From positions 295,448-359,447 of the forward strand of contig NZ_LDOV01000025.1 in NCBI RefSeq assembly GCF_001029435.1: 64,000 bases of DNA, in the 5' to 3' direction. Position numbers and translations under genes: made by a program. A model generated the notes under the pieces. That model was given only the letters and a program-made list of their open reading frames with translations. It was not told the DNA's origin and searched no databases. Below, piece by piece: positions 29,340 to 38,344 of this stretch. Source of the DNA: Photobacterium aphoticum (GTDB lineage: Bacteria; Pseudomonadota; Gammaproteobacteria; Enterobacterales; Vibrionaceae). Every line of letters begins with the position of its first letter. Positions within the stretch are counted from its first letter, which is position 1.

Positions 29340-29477
29340 TTACTCGGCGGCAGCCAGTTGGATCAAATCGGCTTGCAGCGAGCCGGTGCTGAGCGTGATG
29401 GCGGCAAGAATGAGCATGAGCAAATATTTTCCCCCAATAACGCAGATACCGATGGCTGTGATGGCTTTGCTGAACAT
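29340..29477 (-). CDS. possible small membrane protein (45 aa)
   Basis: Not recognised. On the minus strand GCGAGG lies 6 bases before an ATG, opening MFSKAITAIGICVIGGKYLLMLILAAITLSTG followed by a polar tail ending LAAAE. Residues ~4-30 form one or two hydrophobic segments. It lies between ubiG and gyrA, in a region without other genes. Good ribosome-binding site and the hydrophobic character argue for it; the absence of a known family argues against. Confidence 0.4.
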   Translation of the reverse strand: MFSKAITAIGICVIGGKYLLMLILAAITLSTGSLQADLIQLAAAE

Positions 29478-29958
29478 GGTGACCTCGCTTATCGTATGTG
29501 ATTTGTGAAATCTTAGATTTTGTTCTTGCAAGTTCGATACTACGCCGATGGGGCAAGCTACACTTGATAACGATCAGTTTTTTGTTCAGCAAACAGTCAG
29601 TTTGCGGCGGGATGATGAAATTTCAAAGCCAGGTCGACTTTTTACATTTGATTGCAAAAAGGGCGGGCGAAAAATGCGAAGTTGGCGCGGTTCAAGCGCC
29701 TAATGAGTAAAAAGTAAACGGATAGAATAGGAATTCTTTCCCCTAAGCTGCAGATTTTTTACCAATCCGCTAAATTACTCACAACATAACAGTGAAAGGT
29801 GTGCCTATCTGGGCTGAAATATGCTATATTCTCGCACCTTGCACGTATGATACCCAACGTTATAGGTATCGTGAAAAACCGGGCGAAAGCACGGTCAGAG
29901 ATAGCTATGCCGTTTGGTATACGTATACGACAGAAATTACCTGAGGGATATTGGCTCC
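29478..29958. other. 481-bp gap upstream of gyrA
   Basis: No convincing gene; a short plus-strand frame (29498-29710) has no recognisable features. This presumably holds the gyrA promoter, which I could not pin down. The piece between 29106 and 29339 (234 bases) upstream of ubiG is also empty apart from a G-rich stretch (GGGGGGAGGGG, 29223-29233). Confidence 0.5.
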
Positions 29959-32592
29959 ATGAGCGATCTTGCAAAAGAGATCACGCCCGTAAACATTGAA
30001 GAGGAGCTGAAAGGCTCGTACCTCGACTACGCGATGTCCGTTATCGTAGGTCGTGCTCTTCCTGATGTGCGTGATGGCCTTAAGCCGGTACACCGTCGCG
30101 TTTTATTCGCGATGAATGTATTGGGCAATGACTGGAATAAAGCATATAAAAAATCCGCCCGTGTGGTGGGTGACGTAATCGGTAAATATCACCCTCACGG
30201 TGACAGCGCAGTTTACGACACCATTGTACGTATGGCCCAACCTTTCTCTCTTCGCTACATGCTGGTAGATGGTCAGGGTAACTTCGGTTCGATTGACGGC
30301 GACTCCGCCGCTGCAATGCGTTACACCGAAGTACGTATGTCCAAAATCGCCCATGAATTGTTGGCGGATTTGGATAAAGAGACGGTGGATTATGTACCTA
30401 ACTACGACGGTACAGAGCAAATCCCAGCCGTACTTCCAACCAAAGTACCAAACCTGCTAGTGAATGGTTCATCGGGTATTGCCGTCGGTATGGCGACCAA
30501 TATTCCACCTCACAACCTAGGTGAGGTTATCGATGGCTGTCTGGCGTATATCAATGATGAAAACATCACCATTGATGAGCTGATGGATTACATTCCAGGC
30601 CCTGATTTCCCGACTGCGGCGATGATCAGTGGTCGTAAAGGTATCATCGATGCATACAAGACCGGTCGCGGTAAGATCTACATGCGCTCTAAAGCGGAGA
30701 TCGAAGCAGACAAGAACGGTCGTGAAACCATCGTTGTAACCGAAATCCCTTACCAGGTGAACAAAGCGCGTCTGATTGAAAAGATCGCGGAACTGGTTAA
30801 AGAGAAGAAAGTTGAAGGCATCAGTGCCCTGCGCGACGAGTCTGACAAAGACGGTATGCGCATTGTTATCGAATGTAAGCGTGATGCTGTGGGTGAAGTG
30901 GTTCTTAACAACCTGTACGCACAAACTCAGCTACAAACCACATTCGGTATCAACATGGTTGCGCTGGACAATGGCCAGCCAAAAACCTTCAACCTGAAAG
31001 ACATGTTGAAGTGCTTCGTGAACCACCGCCGTGAAGTGGTGACACGTCGTACGATTTACGAATTGCGTAAAGCCCGTGAGCGTGCCCATATCCTTGAAGG
31101 TTTGGCACTGGCACTGGCGAACATCGATGAAATCATCGAGTTGATCCGAAACGCACCAACGCCTGCGGAAGCACGCGCTGGCCTAGTGGCTCGCGGTTGG
31201 GATCTGGGCAACGTAGCAGCGATGCTGGAACGTGCCGGTACCGATGCAGCGCGTCCTGAATGGCTAGAGCCTGAATTCGGCATTCGTGATGGTAAGTACT
31301 TCCTGACTGAACAGCAAGCCCAAGCAATCTTGGATCTGCGTCTGCACAAGCTAACTGGCCTTGAGCACGAGAAGATCCTTGACGAGTACAAGGCACTGCT
31401 AGAAGAAATCGCTGAGTTACTGCACATTTTGGGCAGCTCTGAGCGTTTGATGGAAGTGATCCGTGAAGAACTTGAAGCGGTGAAAGAGCAGTTCAACGAT
31501 CCTCGTCGTACTGAAATCACAGCTGCAAGCCACGACATTGATCTTGAAGATCTGATCACGCAAGAAGATGTAGTGGTAACACTTTCTCACGAAGGTTACG
31601 TGAAGTACCAGGTACTGAGCGATTACGAAGCTCAGCGTCGTGGTGGTAAAGGTAAAGCGGCAACGCGCATGAAGGATGAAGACTTCATTGAGCGTCTGCT
31701 GGTGGCCAATACCCATGACACCATTCTGTGCTTCTCAAGCCGTGGCCGTATGTACTGGCTGAAAGTGTACCAGCTACCGCTGGCAAGCCGTACGGCACGT
31801 GGTAAGCCAATCGTGAACATTCTACCGCTGGAAGAAGGCGAGCGTATTACCGCGATCCTACCAGTGAAAGAATACACGGAAGACAAGTTCATCTTCATGG
31901 CGACCGCTGACGGTACCGTGAAGAAGACCCCACTGACTGACTTCAGTCGTCCACGTAGTGCCGGTATCATTGCGGTGAACCTGCGTGACGGTGACTCACT
32001 GATCGGTGTGGACATCACGAACGGTAACGATGACATCATGCTGTTCTCGAAACACGGCAAGGTCGTTCGTTTCTGTGAAGAGCAAGTGCGTGGCATGGGC
32101 CGTACTGCGGCAGGTGTACGTGGTATCAAACTTGCTGACAGCGACAAAGTAGTATCGTTGATCGTACCGCACAACGGTGGTGATGTACTGACTGTGACTG
32201 AAAACGGTTACGGTAAGCGTACTGAGCTGACGGAATACCCTGCGAAGAGCCGTGCGACACAAGGTGTTGTGTCTATCAAGGTCTCTGAGCGTAACGGTAG
32301 TGTGGTTGGCGCGATTCAGGTCGAAGATGGCGACGAATTCATGATGATCACCAACGGTGGTATTCTGGTTCGTACACGCGTTGGCGAAGTGAGCCGCGTG
32401 GGCCGTAACACCCAAGGTGTGACCCTGATCCGTACCGCTGCTGATGAGCAAGTGGTCGGTCTGCAGCGCATCGATGAGCCGGAAGAAGACGACATGATTT
32501 CTGATGCAGAGATCGTGGACGGCGACGCGGCAGTATCGACAGAACAGCCAGCCGCTGATTCTGCAGCAGACACTTCTTCTGAAGAAGAATAA
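29959..32592 (+). CDS. gyrA: DNA gyrase subunit A
   Basis: Breakage-reunion subunit of gyrase, 877 aa. The start [18 protein letters not shown] at 29959 is chosen over the open frame to 29914 because it matches the family. The catalytic tyrosine is Y122 in [10 protein letters not shown]. The quinolone-resistance-determining region reads [10 protein letters not shown] with Ser83 and Asp87 as in susceptible E. coli. The GyrA box QRRGGKG lies near residue 560 and the C-terminal beta-pinwheel follows. The last ~30 residues are an acidic tail (ADTSSEEE). Confidence 0.98.
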   Translation: MSDLAKEITPVNIEEELKGSYLDYAMSVIVGRALPDVRDGLKPVHRRVLFAMNVLGNDWNKAYKKSARVVGDVIGKYHPHGDSAVYDTIVRMAQPFSLRYMLVDGQGNFGSIDGDSAAAMRYTEVRMSKIAHELLADLDKETVDYVPNYDGTEQIPAVLPTKVPNLLVNGSSGIAVGMATNIPPHNLGEVIDGCLAYINDENITIDELMDYIPGPDFPTAAMISGRKGIIDAYKTGRGKIYMRSKAEIEADKNGRETIVVTEIPYQVNKARLIEKIAELVKEKKVEGISALRDESDKDGMRIVIECKRDAVGEVVLNNLYAQTQLQTTFGINMVALDNGQPKTFNLKDMLKCFVNHRREVVTRRTIYELRKARERAHILEGLALALANIDEIIELIRNAPTPAEARAGLVARGWDLGNVAAMLERAGTDAARPEWLEPEFGIRDGKYFLTEQQAQAILDLRLHKLTGLEHEKILDEYKALLEEIAELLHILGSSERLMEVIREELEAVKEQFNDPRRTEITAASHDIDLEDLITQEDVVVTLSHEGYVKYQVLSDYEAQRRGGKGKAATRMKDEDFIERLLVANTHDTILCFSSRGRMYWLKVYQLPLASRTARGKPIVNILPLEEGERITAILPVKEYTEDKFIFMATADGTVKKTPLTDFSRPRSAGIIAVNLRDGDSLIGVDITNGNDDIMLFSKHGKVVRFCEEQVRGMGRTAAGVRGIKLADSDKVVSLIVPHNGGDVLTVTENGYGKRTELTEYPAKSRATQGVVSIKVSERNGSVVGAIQVEDGDEFMMITNGGILVRTRVGEVSRVGRNTQGVTLIRTAADEQVVGLQRIDEPEEDDMISDAEIVDGDAAVSTEQPAADSAADTSSEEE

Positions 32593-32618
32593 TTGATGCA
32601 GTGCTATCTGCTATGAAA

Positions 32619-32646
32619 AACGCAGCCTTCGGGCTGCGTTTTTTTT
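32619..32646 (+). terminator. terminator after gyrA
   Basis: AACGCAGCC-TTC-GGGCTGCGTT stem followed by about eight T residues, 25 bases past the stop. Confidence 0.9.
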
Positions 32647-32820
32647 ATCCGTTTGAAAGTGGGGCAACTAATTCACCCCAACCCCTTTTCAGGGCGGAAA
32701 GAAAGGTGTAAAAACAAAGGTCAGATGACAGTCATCACCACATTGATGAAGATTGACGTGGCTTTCTGGCTGTAGCGAATAATTGCAATCCCATGTTTTA
32801 GCAGGAGCAAGTCTTTTATC

Positions 32821-33903
32821 ATGGATAAGGTTTTTAATTTTTGCGCCGGACCGGCAATGATCCCGGCTGACGTGTTGAAAAAAGCACAACAAGAGCTGAC
32901 CGACTGGAATGGCTTAGGCACCTCCGTGATGGAGATCAGCCACCGTAGTAAAGAATTTATCCAAGTGGCTCAGCAGTCTGAGCAAGACCTGCGTGACCTG
33001 CTTGGGATCCCTGATAATTACCATGTACTGTTCTGTCATGGCGGTGCCCGTGCACAGTTTGCAGCCGTACCAATGAACCTGTTGGGCGATGCCACAACCG
33101 CTGACTATATTGACGGCGGTTACTGGGCGCACAGCGCGGCAGAAGAAGCCGAAAAATACTGCCGCCCGAATGTGATCGATATTACTTGTGAGAAAGATGG
33201 CAAGCGCGCGATGCTACCGGCATCGGAGTGGCCACTGTCTGACGAGGCGGCATTTGTACATTTCTGCCCGAACGAAACTATCGACGGCATTGAAATCCGC
33301 GATCTGCCTGTGACCGATAAGCCGATTGTGGCTGACCTGTCGTCAACTATCCTGTCTCGTGAAATTGATGTGTCGAAATACGGTGTGATTTATGCCGGTG
33401 CACAGAAGAACATTGGCCCTGCCGGTTTGACTATCGTGATTGTTCGTGACGATCTGCTGGGTAAAGCGCAAACGGTATTGCCAAGCATTCTGGATTACAG
33501 CGTGCAGGTGGACAAAGAATCCATGTTCAACACCCCACCAACATTTGCTTGGTACCTGGCGGGTGAAGTGTTCAAGTGGCTGAAAAGCATTGGCGGCGTG
33601 GCAGAAATGCAAAAGCGTAATGAAGCCAAAGCCAAGGTGCTGTATGACTACATCGATCAGTCAGACTTCTACCGCAACAACATTCACTCAGACAACCGTT
33701 CACTGATGAATGTGCCGTTCCAGCTAAAAGACGCGGCACTGGATGCCTTGTTCTTGGAGCAAGCGGACGCGGCTGGCCTGAAAGCCCTGAAAGGTCACCG
33801 AGTGGTCGGCGGCATGCGCGCTTCTATCTACAACGCCATGCCAATTGAAGGCGTACAGGCGCTGGTCGATTTCATGCGTGAATTTGAACAACAACACGGC
33901 TAA
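32821..33903 (+). CDS. serC: phosphoserine aminotransferase SerC
   Basis: PLP enzyme of serine synthesis (3-phosphohydroxypyruvate to phosphoserine), also used in vitamin B6 synthesis. The 360-aa protein starts [26 protein letters not shown], and the PLP lysine is in [29 protein letters not shown] and [14 protein letters not shown] are typical. Strong terminator and repeats follow. In E. coli serC is followed directly by aroA; here 5 kb of other genes intervene. Confidence 0.97.
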   Translation: MDKVFNFCAGPAMIPADVLKKAQQELTDWNGLGTSVMEISHRSKEFIQVAQQSEQDLRDLLGIPDNYHVLFCHGGARAQFAAVPMNLLGDATTADYIDGGYWAHSAAEEAEKYCRPNVIDITCEKDGKRAMLPASEWPLSDEAAFVHFCPNETIDGIEIRDLPVTDKPIVADLSSTILSREIDVSKYGVIYAGAQKNIGPAGLTIVIVRDDLLGKAQTVLPSILDYSVQVDKESMFNTPPTFAWYLAGEVFKWLKSIGGVAEMQKRNEAKAKVLYDYIDQSDFYRNNIHSDNRSLMNVPFQLKDAALDALFLEQADAAGLKALKGHRVVGGMRASIYNAMPIEGVQALVDFMREFEQQHG

Positions 33904-33933
33904 AAGACCCGCTGTTGAAATTGTTAAAGGTAA

Positions 33934-33957
33934 AAACCGCCGTTTGGCGGTTTTTTT
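33934..33957 (+). terminator. terminator after serC
   Basis: AAACCGCC-GTTT-GGCGGTTT stem followed by TTTTT, 31 bases past the stop. Confidence 0.9.
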
Positions 33958-33975
33958 ATAGAGATATTGAGTGCC

Positions 33976-34003
33976 TAGAACCTAGAACCTAGAACCTGGA
34001 ACG
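33976..34003. repeat. TAGAACC heptamers, second array
   Basis: Three perfect copies of TAGAACC (33976-33996), then a degenerate TGGAACG. The same unit as the array after topA (7391-7446), 26.6 kb away and downstream of a different gene. Confidence 0.9.
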
Positions 34004-34013
34004 GGTTTTATAC

Positions 34014-34076
34014 TACCCGATACCCGATACCCGATACCCGATACCCGATACCCGATACCCGATACCTGATACCCGA
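34014..34076. repeat. nine TACCCGA heptamers
   Basis: Eight perfect copies and one copy with a single change (TACCTGA, 34063-34069) in a row, only ten bases after the TAGAACC array. The two arrays differ in unit but share the period of 7 and the position downstream of a terminator. Confidence 0.95.
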
Positions 34077-34129
34077 TACTTGCCTTTTGCTCTTCCTTGA
34101 GCCTCGTTCCTTAAAGCTCGCCCCTGATT

Positions 34130-34873
34130 TCAATACTTAATATATCGTTGCGTCAGCGCATCCCACCGATAGGCGCGCAGCAACGTATCGGCGGCGTGTT
34201 CAATGTCATCCAAAATGCGGTACACCGCCTCATCATCAATTGTGCGTAACTTGGCTAGACGATGGTAAAAAATCGTCCATGACACAGTAGCATCATCCCA
34301 GTAAATCACGTCATCGCCCTGACTGCCTTGGGTCACGAATATGTACGCCGGTGGAGAAACAGGGGGGGTGAGTGTAGGGCGTGTTACGAGGTGATTCGGT
34401 TCATGGTCGTGAGGTTCTTGGTCATAAGAGTCATCGAAATGGTGTTCATGGTGCTGCTGAATTTCACGCTCAATTTCATTGACCAGTGTTTGGTTTCCGG
34501 CCCCACAAGCGGAGAGGCTGATCATCACCTCGCCATTGTACTGGCTCATGTCTTTGAACAGGGGATCCATCGCCATGAACAACTGCTGCCAGTTGAGAAA
34601 ATCCCGACCGAATGACACGCCGCGTTCATTGCCGTGCGCGGACAGGTGAATACACAGTGGGCGTTGTTTGGTCCGTGTGGCATGGATATCATCGATAGAG
34701 GAAATGTAATCGCAGTATTTTTCCAAATCTTCCGCGCAGTAAGCGGTGAGGATCGCCACTTCATGGCCAATGATATGACACATTTTTTCTAAGGCTTTGG
34801 CTTCGGAACGGTCTTGCAGCAGATCCATCGGGCCGACACACTCGATAATAAATAACCGCATCTTATCGATCAT
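34130..34873 (-). CDS. clan CD (caspase/CHAT)-like protein, unknown
   Basis: No known family recognised with certainty. The 247-aa protein shows the order expected in caspase/CHAT-like proteases: a hydrophobic first strand (LFIIECVG), then CIHLSAHGNERGVSF with a possible catalytic His80, then EVMISLSACGAGNQ with a possible catalytic Cys123. A His/Asp-rich insertion (EIQQHHEHHFDDSYDQEPHD, ~residues 138-157) could bind metal. The strand PAYIFVTQGSQGDDVIYW and helix TIFYHRLAKL follow. No signal peptide or membrane segment. It is the last gene of a leftward set with the kinase (gap of 213 bases). An internal ATG (34861) is an alternative start. Confidence 0.5.
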   Translation of the reverse strand: MIDKMRLFIIECVGPMDLLQDRSEAKALEKMCHIIGHEVAILTAYCAEDLEKYCDYISSIDDIHATRTKQRPLCIHLSAHGNERGVSFGRDFLNWQQLFMAMDPLFKDMSQYNGEVMISLSACGAGNQTLVNEIEREIQQHHEHHFDDSYDQEPHDHEPNHLVTRPTLTPPVSPPAYIFVTQGSQGDDVIYWDDATVSWTIFYHRLAKLRTIDDEAVYRILDDIEHAADTLLRAYRWDALTQRYIKY

Positions 34874-35086
34874 GGTTTGGGTTCTATCGTGAAGTAAGGT
34901 GAAAAAGAGAAATTAACGAGTTGGCACACAGAGTGCGAATGCCAGAAGCGGTTTTTCGAGTGAACCGACAGAAATGGGTCTTGATGCAGCAAATAAGCCA
35001 GCGAGAGAGGAAGAAACAGGAAGAGGAAAAACGGTGTTGTTTCCCCTTGGCCCTGCTATGAAATATGCGCCAAGGGGAAGAGTGGG

Positions 35087-36337
35087 TCAGTTGTTTAAAG
35101 GATTAAAAGTGACCGTCGTTTTAAACTGCTGGCCGTCATCATCCATGGTGAAGAACCAGCCCATACGCTCACAAATACGCTCCACAATCACCAGCCCGCA
35201 ACCATAACCGGCATTGTAAGTTTCATTGCCTTCATGGCGGTTAATGATGGTCAGGGTGTCAGCGGCCAAGTGAATGTAAATGTCGCCCACGCTGTAACTG
35301 AACGCATTTTTGATCAGGTTATTGATGATAATGGTAATAAAGCTTTCCGGCGCATCGATCACCTTGGAGGACAGCACGCGTAAATCGTAACTGGCATCTT
35401 GTTTGGCGAACAACGGCGCTAATGCTTCCAGTTGTTGACGCAGTTTTTGTTCCAGATCGTGTTCACCAAAGTGATGGGCTTCAACCGTCTCTTTACCTAA
35501 CAGTAGGAAGGTTTCGGTTAAAATCCGCATCTCTTCACTGGCTTTGTTGATCCTATCAATGGCTTTTAATGCCACTGGTGGCTGGTTTGGCACTTTGCTC
35601 AACAATTCCGACGAGCCTTTAATCACCATGATGGGCGTACGTAATTCGTGTGAGGCAAAACGGCTGAACTCTTTTTCACGCTGAAAGAATCCGGCAATGT
35701 TACTTTTGCTGTCGAGCAGCGTCTGTTCGATTTCCCGCGTTTCGCTGTAGGCTGTTTCAACCGTGAAATAGGGTTGGTCCGGCGGCATCTGTGCCACTTT
35801 GTGTTCTATGATCCCCAGTGGTTTGGAGATGGTGCGAACAAAGTAGATCCCATACATCGCCATACACAGCGAGACCAATACCCCAAACAGGAAGGTGAAA
35901 GCATGCAGGCTGTCTTCGTAACCATCCAGGTAGTCATCGGCATCATCCTGAAACAGGATATACATGAGCCCTTGTCCAGAAGGGTGGTGGAAGACAATAA
36001 AGTGTTTATCTTCTTCTCCCAGCAAGTGCTCATAGAATCCCGGCTGATTGTAGGGAAGCAGCCAGTCAGGCATCTGACTTTCGCTCCAGTAACTGCTGAA
36101 CTCATCACTGTAGGGCAGTGGGGTTTCCGCTTGATTTACCCGATAATCATCGACAAAGCGTTCTGCTTCAGCATCCAACCAGTGATGAAGACTGATAATT
36201 TCTAATTGGTTTTCCGCAATGTAGATCACCGTCCAGAACAGTGAAAACATCACGAATGTCATCACGCCAAAGCTCCAGCGGATCTTGCGATAGATGCTGG
36301 GAAAATGGTTATGCTTTAATGCGGTAGCCTTGTCCAT
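35087..36337 (-). CDS. sensor histidine kinase
   Basis: A 416-aa inner-membrane kinase. First membrane segment at residues ~22-42 (WSFGVMTFVMFSLFWTVIYI), a periplasmic domain of about 100 residues, a second membrane segment around 145-170 (FTFLFGVLVSLCMAMYGIYFV), then the phospho-acceptor helix FSRFASHELRTPIMVIKGS with His230. The ATPase domain has the N box (NNLIKNAFSYS) and the GYGCGLVIVERI loop, but the classical D-x-G box before it is NRHEG. The start overlaps the regulator stop by 29 bases, so the two are co-transcribed. The signal is unknown. Confidence 0.88.
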   Translation of the reverse strand: MDKATALKHNHFPSIYRKIRWSFGVMTFVMFSLFWTVIYIAENQLEIISLHHWLDAEAERFVDDYRVNQAETPLPYSDEFSSYWSESQMPDWLLPYNQPGFYEHLLGEEDKHFIVFHHPSGQGLMYILFQDDADDYLDGYEDSLHAFTFLFGVLVSLCMAMYGIYFVRTISKPLGIIEHKVAQMPPDQPYFTVETAYSETREIEQTLLDSKSNIAGFFQREKEFSRFASHELRTPIMVIKGSSELLSKVPNQPPVALKAIDRINKASEEMRILTETFLLLGKETVEAHHFGEHDLEQKLRQQLEALAPLFAKQDASYDLRVLSSKVIDAPESFITIIINNLIKNAFSYSVGDIYIHLAADTLTIINRHEGNETYNAGYGCGLVIVERICERMGWFFTMDDDGQQFKTTVTFNPLNN

Positions 36338-36977
36338 GAATGGTCTCTAGTCGTGAATGGTCAAACCCTTTATCAATGGCATTGCGCAGGCCATAAATGT
36401 GACTGCGTAGTGCATCGCTGGATGGTGAATCCTCCCCCCATACCGCATCAATCACCTCTTGACGGCTGACTATACCCGGTGCTTTGCGCAGCAACACTTT
36501 CAAAATCTTACACTGAATGCGACTGAGCTTGATCGGCTGGTTGTCTCGGGTGACTTCATCCGTGCGAATGTTCAGACAGATGTCAGCAAATTTCAGCTCA
36601 CCGATGTCCTGGCGAGGGCCTCGGTTATTCAGTGCATACAGGCGCAGGAGCAGTTCTTGTAAGGCGAACGGTTTGAGCAGGTAATCATCACCACCCGCTT
36701 TAAAGGCTGCGACTTTGTCATCCAGCGCATCTTTGGCGGTCAGGAACAGGACAGGCGTCTGGCAAAAGAGTTCTTCACGCATTTTGGTGACAGCGGTGAT
36801 ACCGTCCATTTTAGGCATCATGATATCCATGATGATCACATCAAAATGCTGCTCGCCGACTAATGCGAGTGCGGCTTCTCCGTGGTAGGCACAATCAATG
36901 CTGATGCCTTCCAGTTCCAGATAGTCAGCAATGGTTTCTACCACGCTGTGGTTGTCATCGACGATCAAAACTTTCAT
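36309..36977 (-). CDS. OmpR/PhoB-type response regulator
   Basis: A 222-aa regulator with a receiver domain (LIVDDNHSVVE acidic pair, phospho-acceptor D51 in IIMDIMMPKMDG, TAK and KPF loops) and a C-terminal winged helix (about 130-222, ending YGLRNAIDKGF...IHGQGYRIKA). It should be phosphorylated by the kinase encoded next. It is the first gene of the leftward set and is separated from the divergent lipoprotein gene by 93 bases that contain candidate binding repeats. Confidence 0.92.
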   Translation of the reverse strand: MKVLIVDDNHSVVETIADYLELEGISIDCAYHGEAALALVGEQHFDVIIMDIMMPKMDGITAVTKMREELFCQTPVLFLTAKDALDDKVAAFKAGGDDYLLKPFALQELLLRLYALNNRGPRQDIGELKFADICLNIRTDEVTRDNQPIKLSRIQCKILKVLLRKAPGIVSRQEVIDAVWGEDSPSSDALRSHIYGLRNAIDKGFDHSRLETIHGQGYRIKA

Positions 36978-36984
36978 AGGATTA

Positions 36985-37012
36985 TTTTACGTTTCTTCAC
37001 GACTACTTCACG
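36985..37012. promoter_or_regulatory. three direct repeats, candidate response-regulator operator
   Basis: TTTTACG (36985), CTTCACG (36995) and CTTCACG (37006) are in the same orientation at 10- and 11-base steps, the helical phasing typical of OmpR-family binding sites. They lie between regulator and lipoprotein genes; a TAATAT (37043-37048) ~30 bases further could be the -10 element of the lipoprotein promoter. No consensus -35 is seen, as expected for an activated promoter. Confidence 0.5.
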
Positions 37013-37070
37013 TTTATAGGCGTAATATACCCCCAACAAAAATAATATTCCTTAGCTCATAGGTGTTTAG

Positions 37071-38204
37071 ATGAAAAAATTGGCATTGGTATCAATGATT
37101 GGCTTGGTTCTAACGGGCTGTGGTGGCGGCGGTAGCGACGACAATGGTGGTCAAACTCAGCCACAAGCAAAAGCCGTGATGGGTACCATTGAATCAGTGC
37201 AATCTAATAACATCTGGGTGAATGGTGATAGATATACAGTTTCATCAGTAGGTTATGGCAACCTAAATGATGTGATGGCTCCAACAGCGCTAGCGCCAAA
37301 TATGATGGTTAAGCTAGTTGGTCATGCTCGTGCTGGTGTTGAAGTACAGCTTGAGCCAACCATGATTGGTGTAGTGAGTGAAGTGTCAGGCACTAGCTTC
37401 AAGGTTAATGGTGTCGCGTTAACGTTTGATGGTCTGAAGGGCATTGAAAACGGTGATTGGGTACTCGTCTCTTCTTTACCAACTGCGACAGAAGGTTACA
37501 AAGTTCTCTCTGTTGTGAAGATTGAAGCAGATAAGTTTGACAACACGGTTGAGATTGAAGGCCCTGTTAGTAACCTTGATGAAAACACTACCACCTTTAA
37601 ATTGGGTGCTGCACTAACTGTTAATTACAACACAGCAAAAATGGATCTGGATTCAGCGCTAGCAAATGATCTTTGGGTTGAAGTGACCGGTAAGATGAAT
37701 GACGCTACTAATGAGTTAGATGCAACGGAAGTTGAAGCTGACGATTATGATGATCTTGGCAACGAGGCGGAAGTTGAAGGTATCATTACAGCTGTAAATC
37801 ATAGCGAATCTTACTTTGAAGTGAATTACCGTGGTCGCTTTAACTTTGACCACTCTACAGAGGTTGAACTGGCGAATGACCGTGATGGTTCAATCGCGGA
37901 TATCAAACTAGGTCTACAAGTCGAAGTAGAATCTGTTTTGAGAAATGGTCAGCGTTTTGCGACAGATGTTGAGTTTGATAACTACGCAGGTAATCAGTGG
38001 CAGACGTTTGAGCAGGAAGGACAAGCCACTGAAGGTACAGAAGCTGGTTCATTCAAGCTAAATGGTATGACGGTTTACACTGACAGTAAAACGCGTTACG
38101 AAGATGGTTTGACATTTAACTCTTTGACGCAGGGTTTGATTGAAGTTGATGGTGTAGTGATTAACGGTAAAAACGTTGCTCGCGAAATCGAACGTGAAGA
38201 CTAA
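37071..38204 (+). CDS. DUF5666-like repeat lipoprotein 1
   Basis: Predicted lipoprotein of 377 aa: lipobox LTGC with Cys17, then a Gly-rich spacer (GGGGSDDNGG). The rest is a chain of ~70-residue beta-rich units with a shared pattern (G-x-I-x-x-V ... F-x-V-N-G ... G-x-x-V-x-V), resembling DUF5666 domains; I count about four. VMGTIESVQSNNIWVNG, IGVVSEVSGTSFKVNG and VEGIITAVNHSESYFEVN illustrate the unit. The coding sequence is a little more AT-rich than the neighbours. Divergent from the response-regulator gene and probably controlled by it. The function of DUF5666 proteins is not known to me. Confidence 0.75.
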   Translation: MKKLALVSMIGLVLTGCGGGGSDDNGGQTQPQAKAVMGTIESVQSNNIWVNGDRYTVSSVGYGNLNDVMAPTALAPNMMVKLVGHARAGVEVQLEPTMIGVVSEVSGTSFKVNGVALTFDGLKGIENGDWVLVSSLPTATEGYKVLSVVKIEADKFDNTVEIEGPVSNLDENTTTFKLGAALTVNYNTAKMDLDSALANDLWVEVTGKMNDATNELDATEVEADDYDDLGNEAEVEGIITAVNHSESYFEVNYRGRFNFDHSTEVELANDRDGSIADIKLGLQVEVESVLRNGQRFATDVEFDNYAGNQWQTFEQEGQATEGTEAGSFKLNGMTVYTDSKTRYEDGLTFNSLTQGLIEVDGVVINGKNVAREIERED

Positions 38205-38249
38205 TCATACTCAGTGATGATTCATTTCAAATCATCATCCTAAGATTGT

Positions 38250-38278
38250 AAATAAAGCGCCCGAGTGGCGCTTTATTT
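38250..38278 (+). terminator. terminator between the two lipoprotein genes
   Basis: AATAAAGCGCC / GGCGCTTTATT stem, 46 bases past the first lipoprotein stop; the T-run is short (TTTATTTG), so partial read-through to the second gene is possible. Confidence 0.7.
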
Positions 38279-38344
38279 GTATATGCCACAGGCGTATAAA
38301 ACACCCATCAAAATCAACGTTGTTAATGAGTTAAGAAGGGTTCT

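Noticed and set aside
29498..29710. 70-residue reading frame upstream of gyrA
   Set aside because: No family, poor start context and a frequency of amino acids typical of non-coding DNA.
31056..31559. Long antisense reading frame within gyrA
   Set aside because: It mirrors the strong codon bias of gyrA; no ribosome-binding site or family match.
35774..36205. 143-residue frame opposite to the histidine kinase
   Set aside because: Shadow of the kinase coding sequence with no independent support.
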